DNA from: Theobroma cacao
Taxonomy: Eukaryota > Streptophyta > Magnoliopsida > Malvales > Malvaceae
DNA length: 64,000 nt
Assembly (NCBI RefSeq): GCF_000208745.1
Contig: NC_030851.1
Location: 3,438,634 to 3,502,633, forward strand
Direction: 5' to 3'
Position 1 is the stretch's first letter; each line of letters opens with the position of its first letter. The notes beneath the pieces were generated by a model. It saw only the letters and a list, made by a program, of their open reading frames with translations. It searched no databases and was not told the origin of the DNA. Positions 10,866 through 22,500 of this stretch are shown here, piece after piece. The position numbers and the translations under genes are program-made.

Positions 10866-12746
10866 TTGAAGTGCCATAATTTTCAAGTGCAACGGAGACC
10901 CAAGCAGCTTTGTGTTGTGATTGGTAGCTGGGATTTCTGAGAGGACCCACTGCACGAACAATCACATGGCTTTGCTCACTGTGCCCCATCCGTTCTCTAG
11001 CTCGCTCTTTGTCTGGTTTTATCTATAATTCATATATCAATTGCTCCAGCCGAAATGCAATAGATCCACTTGCTTCCTGTCCAAAAGCAAGCTCACTCTC
11101 CCAAAGCAGGCTAACCATTATGTTGCGAAAACCAGAGGGCCGTACATTGGAAAGCATATCTAGAGTAACGTGCTCAACTGATGAGTTTTTGTGTAAAAAC
11201 AGAACGGGTCAATGTCTTCTAGCTTTTCTGGTATCAGCCAAGTGCCAAGCATGATACCTATCATTTCATGAGCGGTGGTCTACAACTTTATGGATCAACT
11301 CCAATAAACCGACGGTTCCATTTAACTTATATACTTTTAATTGCGGTTATCTCTATCTGTGAGTTTTTACAATCATTTTTGGAGTAAGACTTAGACCTTG
11401 GTTGATATTGTATATATTGAAACTCACTTTTAGAATTTTAGTAATTAAGTTGGAACGGTCCAAAGAATCCATGGTAAGTTGGCAGGCAACATACACTGGA
11501 AGGCATGCCAAGAACATTGGACTATAGAAAGGTTATGCTTAGCAAGTACGAAAGTGATTCTTGCCTTCTTCCACACGTTCTAGTGCACGTAAAGATATGA
11601 ATCGAATAATTTGGGATGCTTATGAACTCTGATAATTATAGTAAAACTGAAATAAGAATATTATTGAAGTATGTTCTGTTTGGTTTTTTAATTTTTTTCA
11701 TATTTTTTAAAAAGTAATTTTATTAGTTTTAACGATTTATAAGTTATTTCAAGTCTCTTACTTATTGCACTAGATTTTCCATAACACATTAACATGATTC
11801 AGGTAATAAAAATCTGTACACTTATAAGAAACAGTTCAAAAACCATTGACGATGAAGATCATGAAACCTAAACTTTTAAACCTAAATCGCAAGAAAGCTA
11901 AAGAGCTGTTTGCCCCTAAGCAAAAAGATGAGCATATTTAAATCTCAACTTTTTTTATTCTTTTCATGAGTAACTAATGAACAATATAATGACAAATTAA
12001 GACCATTGAGTGAGCAAATTATTGAATTTTTTTACCAGCAAAGTAATTAGAAAGATGAAAAAAAAAAAAGGAAATACAAATACATAGCTAGAGAAATATT
12101 GGCGTCAGACGCCAATTTGCAGGATAGCAGCTGCGGACCATTGCAATTTTTGTGGGATATAATACATATAATGCATAATCACATGCATGGTGCAAGGACT
12201 GACTGACCGACTGAAGCCATAGATTGGCGACCAGTCTCACTATTTCACGCATTGGCTCTTAAATGTTGAAACATTTATCTATCTATTAAAGAATTGGATA
12301 GGCACTAAAAGAGAGATAGACAAGGGTGCTCAAATCCCTGAGCACGCATGCAACAGGTATGGGACGCAGTTCGAAAAACAAGCAGAGTCCAAGTTCAGTA
12401 CAATTATCAAATTTTTTCCAAGCTATCATTATAAGAAAGAGAAAAGGCGAAAACCATGAATCTTGATGCACGAATTCACGGATCTAGAGAAAACTAACCA
12501 CTTTATTGAGCTACTGACATAGGGAACATGCAACAAAAGCACCGGAGAAATCCTTTCATGGATGTGAAAACCGGTGGGCGGGCTAGGGCTTCCTAAAAGT
12601 AGTTGTATTTTGTGGGTCCCTCAGGCCCAAGTTGTAATATTTTACGATTTCGAAGTGCAAAGACAAAGCACATTTTGATATTTTCATGCATGCAAAAATC
12701 ATCGATGCGTTAATCTCTGTGCTCCCCCTTTGATATTTGTCTACCC
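10866..12746. other. Intergenic DNA between divergent SAURs
   Basis: The left part (to about 11580) is the duplicated upstream flank of SAUR 10405. 11640-12060 is AT-rich without a gene. 12090-12310 has short stretches resembling 5690-5820 (ttggcgtc..., ggataggcac), a further trace of the duplicated flank. The last few hundred bases form the promoter region of SAUR 12857; no exact TGTCTC was seen there. Confidence 0.4.
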
Positions 12747-12754
12747 TATATAAA
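12747..12754 (+). promoter_or_regulatory. TATA box of SAUR 12857-13177
   Basis: Reads TATATAAA, about 110 bp before the ATG, followed by a C/A-rich leader that is probably the 5' UTR. Confidence 0.7.
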
Positions 12755-12856
12755 CCCAAAGGCCAAAACCAGAAACGGTAAAAACCTCCCTCACTTCCAA
12801 GTAGAAAAGCTTTTGTTTTTTCATTTTCTTTTGCAATATCTCAAACCCGGAGGAGA

Positions 12857-13177
12857 ATGGGGATTCGGTTGCCTGATATGATGCTTCATGCAAAGCATAT
12901 CATCCGACGACGGTCACATTCTAAGCATCAATGCTCCTACCAAACATCGAGTGCAGTGAATGTCCCGAAAGGCCATTTCGCTGTTTATGTTGGAGATGAA
13001 GAAAAGAACAAGCGATTTGTGGTTCCAATATCCTACTTGAAGCATCCTTTGTTCCAAGCCCTGTTGAGTCGTGCTGAGGAGGAGTTTGGTTTTGATTGTC
13101 CGGTGGGTGGTCTCATGGTTCCTTGCGCTGAAGATGAATTCATCAATCTCACTTCTCGAATAAATCAACAAGCCTAA
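12857..13177 (+). CDS. SAUR: SAUR family protein, 106 aa, long linker
   Basis: MGIRLPDMM leader, then a long basic, His/Ser-rich linker (residues 17-35) before VPKG (36-39). This makes it the longest SAUR in the window. The core has [24 protein letters not shown] and AEEEFGFD. The usual H-P of 'FGFxHP' is C-P here, and the end of the core is GGLMVPC rather than GGLTIPC. It is the only plus-strand copy in the left half and is not part of an obvious local duplication, so it may be an older branch. The TATA box and start context (aggagaATGG) look sound. Confidence 0.92.
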   Translation: MGIRLPDMMLHAKHIIRRRSHSKHQCSYQTSSAVNVPKGHFAVYVGDEEKNKRFVVPISYLKHPLFQALLSRAEEEFGFDCPVGGLMVPCAEDEFINLTSRINQQA

Positions 13178-14952
13178 GAAGCTACTTGGAATTTGATTTG
13201 CTTTCTGGGTAGTTTGATCGTCCGTTGTCGTATATATAGTGAGATTTGTTCATGAGTAAAGGGTCCAAAATTTTGCTCCCTGTTTGGATTTGTTAATGAG
13301 TATATGAACATTATGTTAATATAATATATTTTATGTTAGAGCAATAATTTTGAGAGTTTTATCTCCAAAACCATGCCTGGAATTAATGCAAGATTGCAAG
13401 GGAATGACCTCAGAGTGGGCTTACCATTTATTTTTCATGGTAAGAAAACCAATTCAAATATTCAATGCTTTTGTGCCCTCTTGGATTTCCTTCCATCAAA
13501 TGGATTAAAAAAATTAAGAATCATTACATTTACAGTTACATTTAATCTAAAAATATTTTCATAAATAGCACCTAAGTTAGAAAGGGAAAGGAGCAAGAAA
13601 TAAATGAACAGTTCCATGCTGTTTAAAAAACAATTGGGAAAAGGATGGAGGAGAAGCATTATGGATATATAACAAATAAAACAAGTGATTTTCTTTTTTT
13701 CTTTTTATTGTAAAATTTGGAAAAAACAGTATTAATAAATAATAAAAACACCGACTAAATGTATGGATACTGATGGATTGATTATTTTAGCCACTATTAC
13801 ATACTGTTAAAACTAATAAAAAATTGATTATTTTATATTCATAAAAATTGGGCCTACGTCTTATTTTATTTAAAAAGGAATCTAAATTATTTTATTTTAT
13901 ATGAATCATGTGAAAATTCTATGATAATCATTCCTAAAGATCATTAGGTTGCCTCCTGAATGGAAAGTAGTTAGAATTAGCCCAATATCTGATTCACGAG
14001 CAAAGCACCCTGCTATGGGTCACCCAGTCAAAACACAACGTTCCCCTTTATTTTTTCCATGTAAATATTTTATGAGAGGATCCGGATTGCCGAGAATGGA
14101 TGAGATAGGATTTATTAAGTCAGCCCTGCTAGTGGGCCAAAGTCGTTTGCTGCAGGGCAGGGCAGCAGTATTTCCTTTCCATCTCAATCTCATATCTTGA
14201 TAGTTGATGCTAGCGGAGAGGTCGAGAGAAGCACATATATTTTACATTACTTTACGACCGGGTCTAATATTCGTTATAACTTAAGAAAGTTTCAACAATT
14301 TGGACGTGAGAGACCCAACAAATCGTCCACTAACTAGGCTAAAACAGAAAACCTTGCAAGCATTGTGTCCAATACAAGAAAGAACGTGGCCAGGTTGGTA
14401 GTCGCCATTAGAATTGATGAAAATCTGCAAAGACAAGAAAGAATACTCTGGGCTGAGGAATTGGTCGACAAGAATTGTTCTCGTTTCAACTTAAGGCACA
14501 ACATTCCTTTCTTGTTCATCGTTAATTTTAAAAACTTCTATCTTTTTGAAGATTAATCGAAACCCTCTGAGCGGTTGCTATCAGAGATTCGTTTCAATGT
14601 GATTCAAGTTGTTTACTGCTATGGATTATGGAAGCATTACACCCAGAATTTCACACCCATATGCTTATATTTCTTAAGCTTTTAATTAGTACTTTACGGA
14701 ACCTCGGCAAACATTAGATCGATAATGATCAACTTTGCTAACAGAAAAGTTGACATGTTTTCTTGTCAGCAAAGAATTAGTACAATTCTACCCAAAAGTT
14801 TCTACTTATGAATCAACGATTGTTTCAACAAGGATTGAATTTGCAAGTGTGCTAAAGAAAACATAGTTGAAGAGCCTTCCTCGATTACCTTAACTCTAAT
14901 ATTATGTTCAATATATGTCGCTGCATATCATTGTGTTACGTTCAGCTACCAT
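13178..14952. other. Intergenic DNA, no gene seen
   Basis: The 3' flank of SAUR 12857, then AT-rich DNA. 13949-14200 is somewhat less AT-rich with a short open frame but no recognisable domain. The last 300 bases resemble the 3' flanks of the SAURs at 20697 and 34898 (agttgacatgttttcttgtc at 14747-14766 against acatgttttcttgtcatc near 20512; ggattgaatttgc at 14831). Confidence 0.35.
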
Positions 14953-15254
14953 CTATGAATAACCTAAGATTGTAATAAGACTGTTGAAATATTCTTCACT
15001 GCATGGAATCGTGAGATCGCCCATTGGATGGTTGAATCCGAATTCTTCCGCAGCCTGGTTTAACAGGTCTTTAAATAGTGGATGGTTCAAGTAAGATATA
15101 GGAATCACAAATCGCCTCGTGCTGCCTTCTCCAACATACACTGCAATATGGCCTTTTGGAACAGTTGTTGTCGCCAACATTTTCGAATTCTCACTGAAAG
15201 GCTTCGTTGGAGCATTTGCTTGGCGTGAGCTAACCCAATTAATTGAATACCCAT
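14953..15254 (-). pseudogene. Frameshifted MGIQL-type SAUR
   Basis: The ancestral start is at 15252-15254 ([13 protein letters not shown]...). A one-base loss near 15181-15190 throws this leader out of frame with the core. The locus is 302 nt against 303 nt in the paralog 20697-20999, which fits a single deletion. Downstream, an internal ATG (15178-15180) opens a clean 75-codon frame. It carries the whole core: [37 protein letters not shown] and DLTIPC. Either this is a pseudogene or it yields a shortened protein lacking the leader of about 25 residues. Substitutions such as A-A-E-E for A-E-E-E and MGDL for MGGL suggest relaxed constraint. Confidence 0.8.
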
Positions 15255-16652
15255 CTTAGATAAGTAGAAAGCTTTAGTTTACCAAGACTGAAAACTTGGG
15301 TTGAAATGGAATCTTCACTACCTAAATCTCTATATACAGAAAGACTTCAAACCTTAAAAACAGATAAGGTGAAGAGCTGGATGCCATTGAAGAATGTTTA
15401 GAACAACATCTGAGGGAATTAGTTAAGTTTCACATGGTTTTGCTTTGTCTGTTGCATAGCATTCTGTCGTACCTTCTTAAGAAACTTAGAAAGAAGCAGT
15501 ACAAAGCCTTTGAAATTATGTATGAAATACGGATATATTAGGCCCCTGTGTTTTGAACTAACATAGCATTGACTTTATGATGCTAGGCATGTTCAACATC
15601 AAAGACATCTCAATCTTAACTCGATATTGATGATTCAATTCGCCTATTTACTGAAGCATTGAACTTAGACTTAAGTTTACTCAGTCGCTTTTCTTTGTAC
15701 GAAACTAGCTGGGTCGTCGCAAACTTGCTATGTCTCTAGGTCCCCTCCTTGCCCTTGCCTAAAGCCATTTAAGATTAGCTAATTACTTATGTAACAGTAG
15801 TTCTTCTCATTTATTCCTTAGAAGTCAAGATCAGCAATGACTACCTTTTATCAAGTTGAGCTAATAACCTAATACTTTCAAAATCGCCACCTTTATTGAA
15901 TTTCTTAAATTGAATCAAAGTTCATAATAGAAATAACTCATTATGTAGTTTACTAGAGAATATCCACTAGTCAGGTTCTTGTTTTGATGTAGTTATATTT
16001 TAATACCAATATAAGTTAGATTTAGTACTACGATATCTACATTAATTTAATCAAGATTTTCCAGTCCGTATATAGTTCGACGACATCTCTTTTACACATG
16101 TGAATTACATGCATGTGCATCTACATTTTCAAAGCTGAATGTGTGTGAATGGTCTGCCCAGTCTATGCATGACGGTGAAGTGTAACCATCAAGGTCTTAG
16201 TCGATATTATTATCATTGGGACACCTCTGATAATACTAAGTTCCAACTATTGATATATTCAACAGTAGGGACAGCAGGCTAGAACTTATTGTAAGAGGAC
16301 TAAACGTAGAACTTCTCAACTTGGTTATTGTTTGGTTCCTCTTCCGTAGACGCATTCCTTCCATTTTTAGTCTTTTCTTGTGCCCATGTATGACGTAAAC
16401 AGCCTCAAGCCTAGATAGATGACTGGCTTAAAAGTTCCTGTTGTTTCAATTTTTTTTTTTGGAAAAAAATACATTTGAAAATTTTCCAGTTTCACAGAAA
16501 AATTATGATAGTGAATGTTTAGCCCTCCACTGCTGCACTCTATAGGAGGATATTGGGTTTGATTTTTATCTTTTACTAAATCAGAAAATTATATTAACAT
16601 ATCACATGCAATACAAAAGTTTAACAAATGAAAAAACTAATTTTTTATAAAA
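15255..16652. repeat. Upstream DNA of MGIQL-type SAUR, module copy A
   Basis: No gene. It matches the upstream DNA of the SAURs at 20697 and 34898 in the same order: a gtttcacatggtttgctttgtct-like block (15427), a 'ctagcatgttc' stretch, and a block near 16175-16250 (gtgaagtgtaa..., then ttccaacta) that recurs at 21880 and 36725. TATATA at 15331-15336 on the minus side is a possible TATA box. Confidence 0.5.
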
Positions 16653-17733
16653 GAGAAAATTGTGAAAAATGACCATATTTATAACTTGATTTCAAAAATA
16701 GCCATCAAAATAAAATTAACTATTTTTAGCCATATTTAGTTATGACTCGACAAAAATATCCTTAAAATCATTTCAAATAAGTTAAAAAATCCATTACAAT
16801 TTCTTTTCATTTTCGTCTCTGCTTCCGATTTCTCTCTCACCATCCAATTCTCTTTAATTTTATTCATTTCTCTCTTCAACATCCGTCTGTTGTGCTTCTG
16901 ATTTTTTTCTCATGTGCTTTTAGGATGCCGAGCAATGATTTTAATGTGCTTAAGGTAGGTAGTTATTTGAGAAATTTGATTTTTAGGTGTTTTGGATGAA
17001 ACTAAAATAGTAGAAATGATTATAAATGTTTGAAATAGTTTTTAATTGAATCAATTCGAGACTTAGATACTAATAAACTCAAGAATTTGAAATTTATAAA
17101 CCTAAGATTTTAAAGAAATTTTTTTTTAATTTTTAATTGAAATAGGTGTTTTAGATAACGAAAATTGTGTTTTGATTTATGAAAACATGTTAGAAACATT
17201 TTAATCGGTGCCAAATCGTAAAAAAAAAAAAGAAATAAAGAGAGTTGAAAGGATTGAAAATTTTGGTTCGCAAGTAAAAACAATAATTTAAGCATTAAAG
17301 TGTAAATTTTTTTTTTAAACATGACGTGTAATAATAATATTTTTTCAACATGATATGTAATAATAACATTTTTTTTAACGTGACGTGCAACATGTTTTTA
17401 TACATGATGTGTAACAATAATATTTTTTTTTCAACATGACGTGTAATAACCTTTTTTAACCATGACGTGTAACATATTTTTATACATGGCATTTAACAAT
17501 AATACTTTTCAACATGATGTATAACATCATGTGAATGGTGTGTAATATCATATAATACGTGGCGTGTAACATGTTTTTATATATGACGTATAATATTATA
17601 CGCACTTAATATAAGGAGATTTTATTAAGGATAATTTTGTCTAACTTGATTAAAAATAGCTAAATTATAAAGAGGACTATTTTTAAAATATATTATCTTT
17701 GAGGGCTATTTTTTAAAATGTTCCTTTATAAAA
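16644..17733. mobile_element. MULE-like non-autonomous DNA transposon
   Basis: A 9-bp direct repeat TTTATAAAA flanks the element exactly (16644-16652 and 17725-17733), the target-site size of Mutator-like elements. The ends are inverted and similar over roughly 100 bp: the left end has AAAAATGACC, then AAAAATAGCCATCAAA; the right end, reverse-complemented, has AAAAAATAGCCCTCAAAG and later GACAAAATTATCCTTAA, matching CGACAAAAATATCCTTAA at the left. No transposase was found. The interior holds an imperfect tandem repeat (17320-17600). It sits in module copy A; the corresponding places of copies B and C lack it. The AT-rich repeat makes chance agreement possible. Confidence 0.6.
17320..17600. 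repeat. Imperfect tandem repeats with ACATGACGTGTAA core
   Basis: The 13-base motif ACATGACGTGTAA and close variants (ATGATGTGTAA, GTGACGTGCAA, ATGGCGTGTAA-like) recur roughly every 25-35 bases, separated by T-rich spacers and 'ATAATAAT' or 'GTTTTTATAC' pieces. They give false open frames on the minus strand (17295-17492). Confidence 0.65.
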
Positions 17734-18736
17734 TATGTAATTATTGAAATTTTAAAACAAACAAAACAATAATGATGCAAAAATCAACATATACATCATA
17801 CAAAGCAAGTAAAAAGCCTAAAATTAAGATCCCAGCACCACCAAAATCAAGACCAAGTCTTCCCCACCAAAATCAAGATTGGGTTTGGTTACATTGGTTT
17901 AAACTATTTCAGAACTGTGTCTATTATTTTAGGATCAAGATCAGGAGGCAAGTCTTTGGTGCCAATGTTGCAATGTCCTCTTGAACGTGGTTCATATATA
18001 TATATAATATGATATTATAACTAGATCTATCTCCTCTCTATAATTGTTAAATATGGCAGGAGCTTGTCGTGCTTAAGAGTCAAGACAAACGATCGAGTAA
18101 TTGAAGTTCCCGAAGGTACAAGAGAACAAACAAAATTATGACAGATCAAAGGACACGAGGAGTTTTTCAATATTGATTTTCCGGTATATCATATTTTGCC
18201 ACGCTGTTGACCGTTCATACACATGATTTTTGCACTGCAGCGGAATGCCCTAGCAACAGTACCTACTGTACATTGAACAAGCACGGGGTTTAGAGTTAAT
18301 CCCAGCTAATCCCCCTGACAAAGAGGCTTGTTCTTCCATAGAAAACAAAAGTGCCACTGTGCCATCATCGTATTTCTAATTGTCTGGCCTCTAAAGGCCC
18401 AAGGGGCCACTTAGACTGTTACTCGAAAAGGAGCAGCTATTTTTCCCAAATGTGGGAAAACTCTAGAGAACCATTTTTCCTTAGAAAAAGGAAAACTATG
18501 TCATAATTTCCCTGTGTTACTACGTTGAACTGGTAAATTAAACTATCCACAGTAATAACACGTGTTGATACTTTGGTTCATTGGTTGTAATAGATGGTGT
18601 ATATCCATTCAACTAGTAGAAACCGACCAATTGCAATATGCAGAGTCTTGTAGCTTGACACGCTCATAAAAGGGTCTTTGTCAAAGCCATGGCTTGCAAG
18701 CTTTGGCAGTTCACATCAATATGGGCATATAGACCA
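17734..18736. repeat. Conserved non-SAUR block, module copy A (part 1)
   Basis: 18085-18350 matches 22630-22930 and, more weakly, 37280-37560. Shared pieces include a 'gtaattgaagt/ gtaattggagt' stretch, 'acaagagaacaa', 'attatgacag', 'acattgaacaagcac' and 'gcttgttct'. 18680-18720 (tgtcaaagccatggcttg..., tttggcagttc) matches 37768-37805. No long open frame is shared, so this is noncoding DNA, an RNA gene or the remains of a split gene. The hAT-like element that follows interrupts the block. Confidence 0.5.
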
Positions 18737-19733
18737 TAGGCGGAGGGGAGTGGGGTTGGGCCCCCTCCAATAATTTTAAAATTTTTATAAACTTAGCTTT
18801 ATGTTTTTTGAAATTTTATAATTTATCTTCACAAAAATTGTAAATTTTTTTAATATATTTTTATTTTTTAAAAATTTTATAATTTTATCTCTACAATAAT
18901 ATTATGTTTAGTAAGATGTCCCATAATAATTAATTAATAATTAATTTTAATAGATTTAGAATTAAAATAAAATTTACTGTAATAGAATTATTTCTAAACC
19001 TCAATTTTCCAAAACCTAACAACTAGCACCGCTTGTTTTTTTTCCCTTTGATCAAATAGAAACAAAAAACTTTTTTTTTTCTTACATCTTTGGACCCTTA
19101 AGGTGATTTTGAATCATTTGATATTGAAAGTATTTATAACTTTACAAATAAATATTACCCTGATAACTTTACTGAGTATGATAAAATGCATCTAAGTTAT
19201 CAATTGGATCTATTCAAGCTTGACATAATTTATAATCAGGCCTTAAAAAATTTGTTGACATGTTATAAGGTATGTCAAGAGTTGAAAAAGAAGAAATTTC
19301 AAAAGTTATTTCTTCGTTGACAGATTGATCCGGCTTGTATTGAATTTTTTAGTTTTCACTGCAATATTAGAATGTGTATTTTTTACTATAAAAATCATTA
19401 AGAACGAGACTTGTAATAAAATATTAAATGATTTTCTTATAAATTCGTTGATCATTCTTATTGAAGATGAAATCATTTGAAGCTTTGACGTTGATTCAAT
19501 GATAGATACCTTTAACTTTACGAAAGATCGTCAAGCTCAATTAAAAACGTTCAATTTTAACAAGTAATAAATGTTAAAAAATATCTTTATTTTGTACTTA
19601 ACACGTATTTGGAATTATTTATGTAATTTTAACATGAATTTTTTTCATCTAAATTACTTTATATTTTTGTTTATAACAGTTTTGTAAACATTGTCTTTAT
19701 CCCTTCAAACACGAAATCCTAATTCCGTCACTA
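18737..19733 (+). mobile_element. Degenerate hAT-family transposon
   Basis: The ends resemble plant hAT termini. The left begins TAGGCGGAGGGGAG with the familiar TTGGGCCCCCTCC stretch just inside; the right ends TCCTAATTCCGTCACTA, which reverse-complemented gives TAGTGACGGAATTAGGA. Between them, broken plus-strand coding resembles the end of hAT transposases: YQLDLFKLDIIYNQ near 19198-19240, then IILIEDEII..SFDVDSMID and KDRQAQLK near 19455-19545. Stops and frameshifts are frequent. The paralogous stretch at 37800-37870 runs without interruption, which supports insertion here. I could not confirm an 8-bp target duplication. Confidence 0.65.
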
Positions 19734-19982
19734 CATATATATATATATATATGAGAATTAGGAAAGAAATCATCATAGTTGGGTTTGCTAGCTGGATGTT
19801 TCCATTCAACGTATCATCCCTTCAAAGTTTGTAGTGTTCATCATCAACTGACCATGATCAGTTTTAAGTGCCATGTAAGCCATGATCATTCATGATTGCG
19901 AAAGTTTTTCTAATGGCTTTGATTATCCTATGAATGTGTAAAAAAGAACAAAAAAATCACATAAGAATGAACTAAAACACGC
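19734..19982. repeat. Conserved non-SAUR block, module copy A (part 2)
   Basis: Continues the block beyond the hAT element. 19780-19830 (ttgggtttgctagctgg, tttccattcaac, atcatcccttcaaag) matches 37856-37905 and 23258-23300; 19875-19920 (catgattgcgaaagttttt...) matches 23488 and 38355. It stops where, in module C, the plus-strand SAUR would follow within about 250 bp. An (AT)n tract lies at 19735-19752. Confidence 0.5.
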
Positions 19983-20275
19983 TTACCAAGCACAATGGCT
20001 AAGGAAGCAAGTATTACCCTTTTTTCCACTCTGACTTGGGCCCGGGGCAGGGACGGGACCGGGGCCACGGACCTTTAATTTATTTCTAACTACAAGGGAT
20101 CCGGCTTTCGAAGCCTTCCGGCCTATTTCCAAACTAGGGTAAACTAAACTAAAACCCGAGCAAGACTTTGCTTCTTCAATACATACGCGGCCGTGTCGGC
20201 ACTCTCCATATGAAGGATTTACACGTGAAATCAATGGATATATCGGTAAGAGGAATGTATCCATTTTCTTTTTGA
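19983..20275 (-). other. GC-rich insert of possible organellar origin
   Basis: Composition is unlike the surroundings, with a G/C-rich core (20035-20070, many GGG and CCGG) and an uninterrupted 93-codon frame on the minus strand. The frame has no domain I recognise. The base composition, and pieces such as cgcggccgtg and atcaatggatatat, are reminiscent of plant organelle DNA, so a short nuclear insertion of mitochondrial or plastid DNA is my best guess. It lies between module copies A and B. Identity is unproven. Confidence 0.35.
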
Positions 20276-20696
20276 AAGGTCAACTGAAATATCATTTCAT
20301 TTGGCGAAAATTTCACCTAGCACATTAAAAAAGAGGTGAATTTGTGGTGCTGTACTTGCAAATTCATCCTAAGGAGAGGTACTCCCTATTCAGTAAAATG
20401 ACTTCTCATATTAGTCCACCTAGACAGCCCCTAAAACCCACTCAGAACCCATAAACAGAAAGCCCTCTATATGTGCTGCAGTTCAAGTTGCTATCTGCTG
20501 TGAAATATGGAACATGTTTTCTTGTCATCAAACTTATTGCCAACAATTTAATTTACAAAAATTACGGGTGATTACATAGGATTGAATTTGCATGCACCAG
20601 ATAATAAATTGAAGACAGCGCCTTGAATTGATTGACTCAACTCTCGAATTATGTTACTTAAGTTGCTGCAGCCTTGTGGTACTGCTTCATCTATGA
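20276..20696. other. Intergenic DNA, 3' flank of SAUR 20697
   Basis: No gene. From about 20505 it resembles 14747-14850 and 34660-34760, the 3' flanks of the related genes, marking the left border of module copy B. Confidence 0.4.
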
Positions 20697-20999
20697 CTAT
20701 GAACAGTTTAAGATTGTAGTAATACTAATGAAATACTCTTCACTGCACGGAATTGTGAGACCTCCCATTGGATGATTGAATCCAAATTCCTCCTCAGCCC
20801 GATTTAGCAGGTCTTGAAACAGAGGATGGTTCAAGAAAGATATCGGAATCACAAATCTCTTCCTGTTGCCTTCCCCAACATAAACTGCAATATGGCCTTT
20901 TGGAACATTTGATGTTGCCTCTGCATTCCGAATCCTTGCTGACAGGGTTCGCTGGAGCTTTTGCTTGGCATGAACTAATCCTATTAATTGGATGCCCAT
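20697..20999 (-). CDS. SAUR: SAUR family protein, 100 aa (MGIQL type)
   Basis: Full frame from ATG at 20997-20999. The [16 protein letters not shown] leader is followed by a short linker, VPKG (32-35), [35 protein letters not shown] and GGLTIPC, ending LNCS. The leader replaces the FRLPRI motif of the plus-strand subfamily and defines a separate group with 14953 and 34898. The motif FVIPIS (Ile rather than Val) is shared within the group. A TATATATA stretch at 21108-21115 on the minus side lies about 110 bp upstream. All core positions are intact. Confidence 0.93.
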   Translation of the reverse strand: MGIQLIGLVHAKQKLQRTLSARIRNAEATSNVPKGHIAVYVGEGNRKRFVIPISFLNHPLFQDLLNRAEEEFGFNHPMGGLTIPCSEEYFISITTILNCS

Positions 21000-22500
21000 C
21001 TTTGAGTGGTATTTTTTTTTAGAAGAAAGGACGAATGTAGTTCAGAGGTTGATTGAGCGATTGAAAGCTTTGGTGAGTTGAAATGGCATCTCTAGCACCT
21101 AATTACATATATATAGGAAGATTTAAAACGTTAAAACTGGATAAGATAGTGAGCTATACGTCAATGAAAAATGTTCAGAAACATATCAGCTGAAGGAATT
21201 AGTTAAGTTTCACATGGTTTTGTTTTGTCTTTTCCAAGACATCCTGTCCTACCATCTTAAGAAACCCAAAAAGGATGAGTGCACCTTGTGAATTGCCCGG
21301 TGTCTTCACCTAAAACCATCTTAAGCAATGACTTCCTGATGCTTATTGGTTCATAGACATCAAATACTCATCTAAATCTTAAATATCATTCAACTTAATA
21401 TTGCGTTTACCAATTTGCTTATCTTCGTACCAACTAGCCTACATGTTTCTTCGAGGGTTATTGCACAGTCTCTAGGCCCCTTCCCTTTGTCCCATAGATT
21501 GTCTGAAGGCCATTAATTAAGATTAGATAACTGGTCAACTTTAGAGTTAAGATTATCCATGACTAACTTGGTCAACTTGGACAAAATCCATTATTTAATC
21601 CCTTAGATGAACCTTCGAACATGGCGAGTATTAGTTTCTTTAATAATTTCTGTGCCCTTATAAATGTTCTTGATTTGATTCATAACTTGCAATATATATA
21701 TATATATATATGTATAGCTCACTTTATTCACTTTAGAATATCCATTATTGAGGTTTGACCACTGTGATTTGAAGATACACACAGCAATTTTCTTCATTTG
21801 ATTCATAACTCTAAATCTAGATTGCTTGCTGATTGAAGTAATACTACCATCATGCTAAAAACTGTCAAATGTTTTGCATGAAGGTAAAGTGTAAGCAATG
21901 TTGACCCTCTCGACACTGTAATCATTGACACTATTGATACTTCCAAGCTCCAATAAGTAATGGACTTTTTTCATTGGTGGGGACGCAAAGAAAGAATTTA
22001 TTGCAGAAACACTAAATGCAGAATTTCCCATTTTATAATGAAAAGAAAACGCGTTGGGTTCCTTTTTAGTGGATGCAGTACTTGGCTTGAATTTCTCATA
22101 GTACATGATGCCTAGTTGACTGCAGGCTTGATTTATTCTTAATTTTTGTGCATTAACAATAATTAAAGAGCTTATAAGCAAATTACATAGCAGGTGCACT
22201 TGACACAAAACAGGGCTTGATTTATTCTTTTATCAGTTGACTCTTCCAAAAGTGAATCAATGAGAGAATGAGGTATACGAGTTGGTGTCCATTAGCTCCC
22301 TATCACAACCAAAGATGATTAGGCAGGCAAAAAGAACACATAGATAAGGATTTCTAAACGGGAGAAGACACTAGCAGTCAATTGCTCCAGTTTCACGAAA
22401 CATGAGTGACTAATTGGAGGAGACTGGACGATTGGATTTGGTTAGACTCATCCTGCAGCAAGTGTACATAAAGATCAAGAGCAACTAATAAAGTCTTAGG
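21000..22500. repeat. Upstream DNA of MGIQL-type SAUR, module copy B
   Basis: No gene. Blocks at 21207-21240 (agtttcacatggttttg), 21470-21560 and 21880-21960 align in order with module copies A and C. (AT)n tract at 21692-21710. The 117-codon minus-strand frame at 21855 is not matched in the other copies, so I do not call it. Confidence 0.45.

Noticed and set aside
17295..17492. Repeated-peptide protein on the minus strand
   Set aside because: It is a translation of the ACATGACGTGTAA tandem repeats in a non-coding transposon.
21855..22208. 117-codon minus-strand frame in module copy B
   Set aside because: It has no counterpart in modules A and C, no domain, and lies in a non-coding flank.
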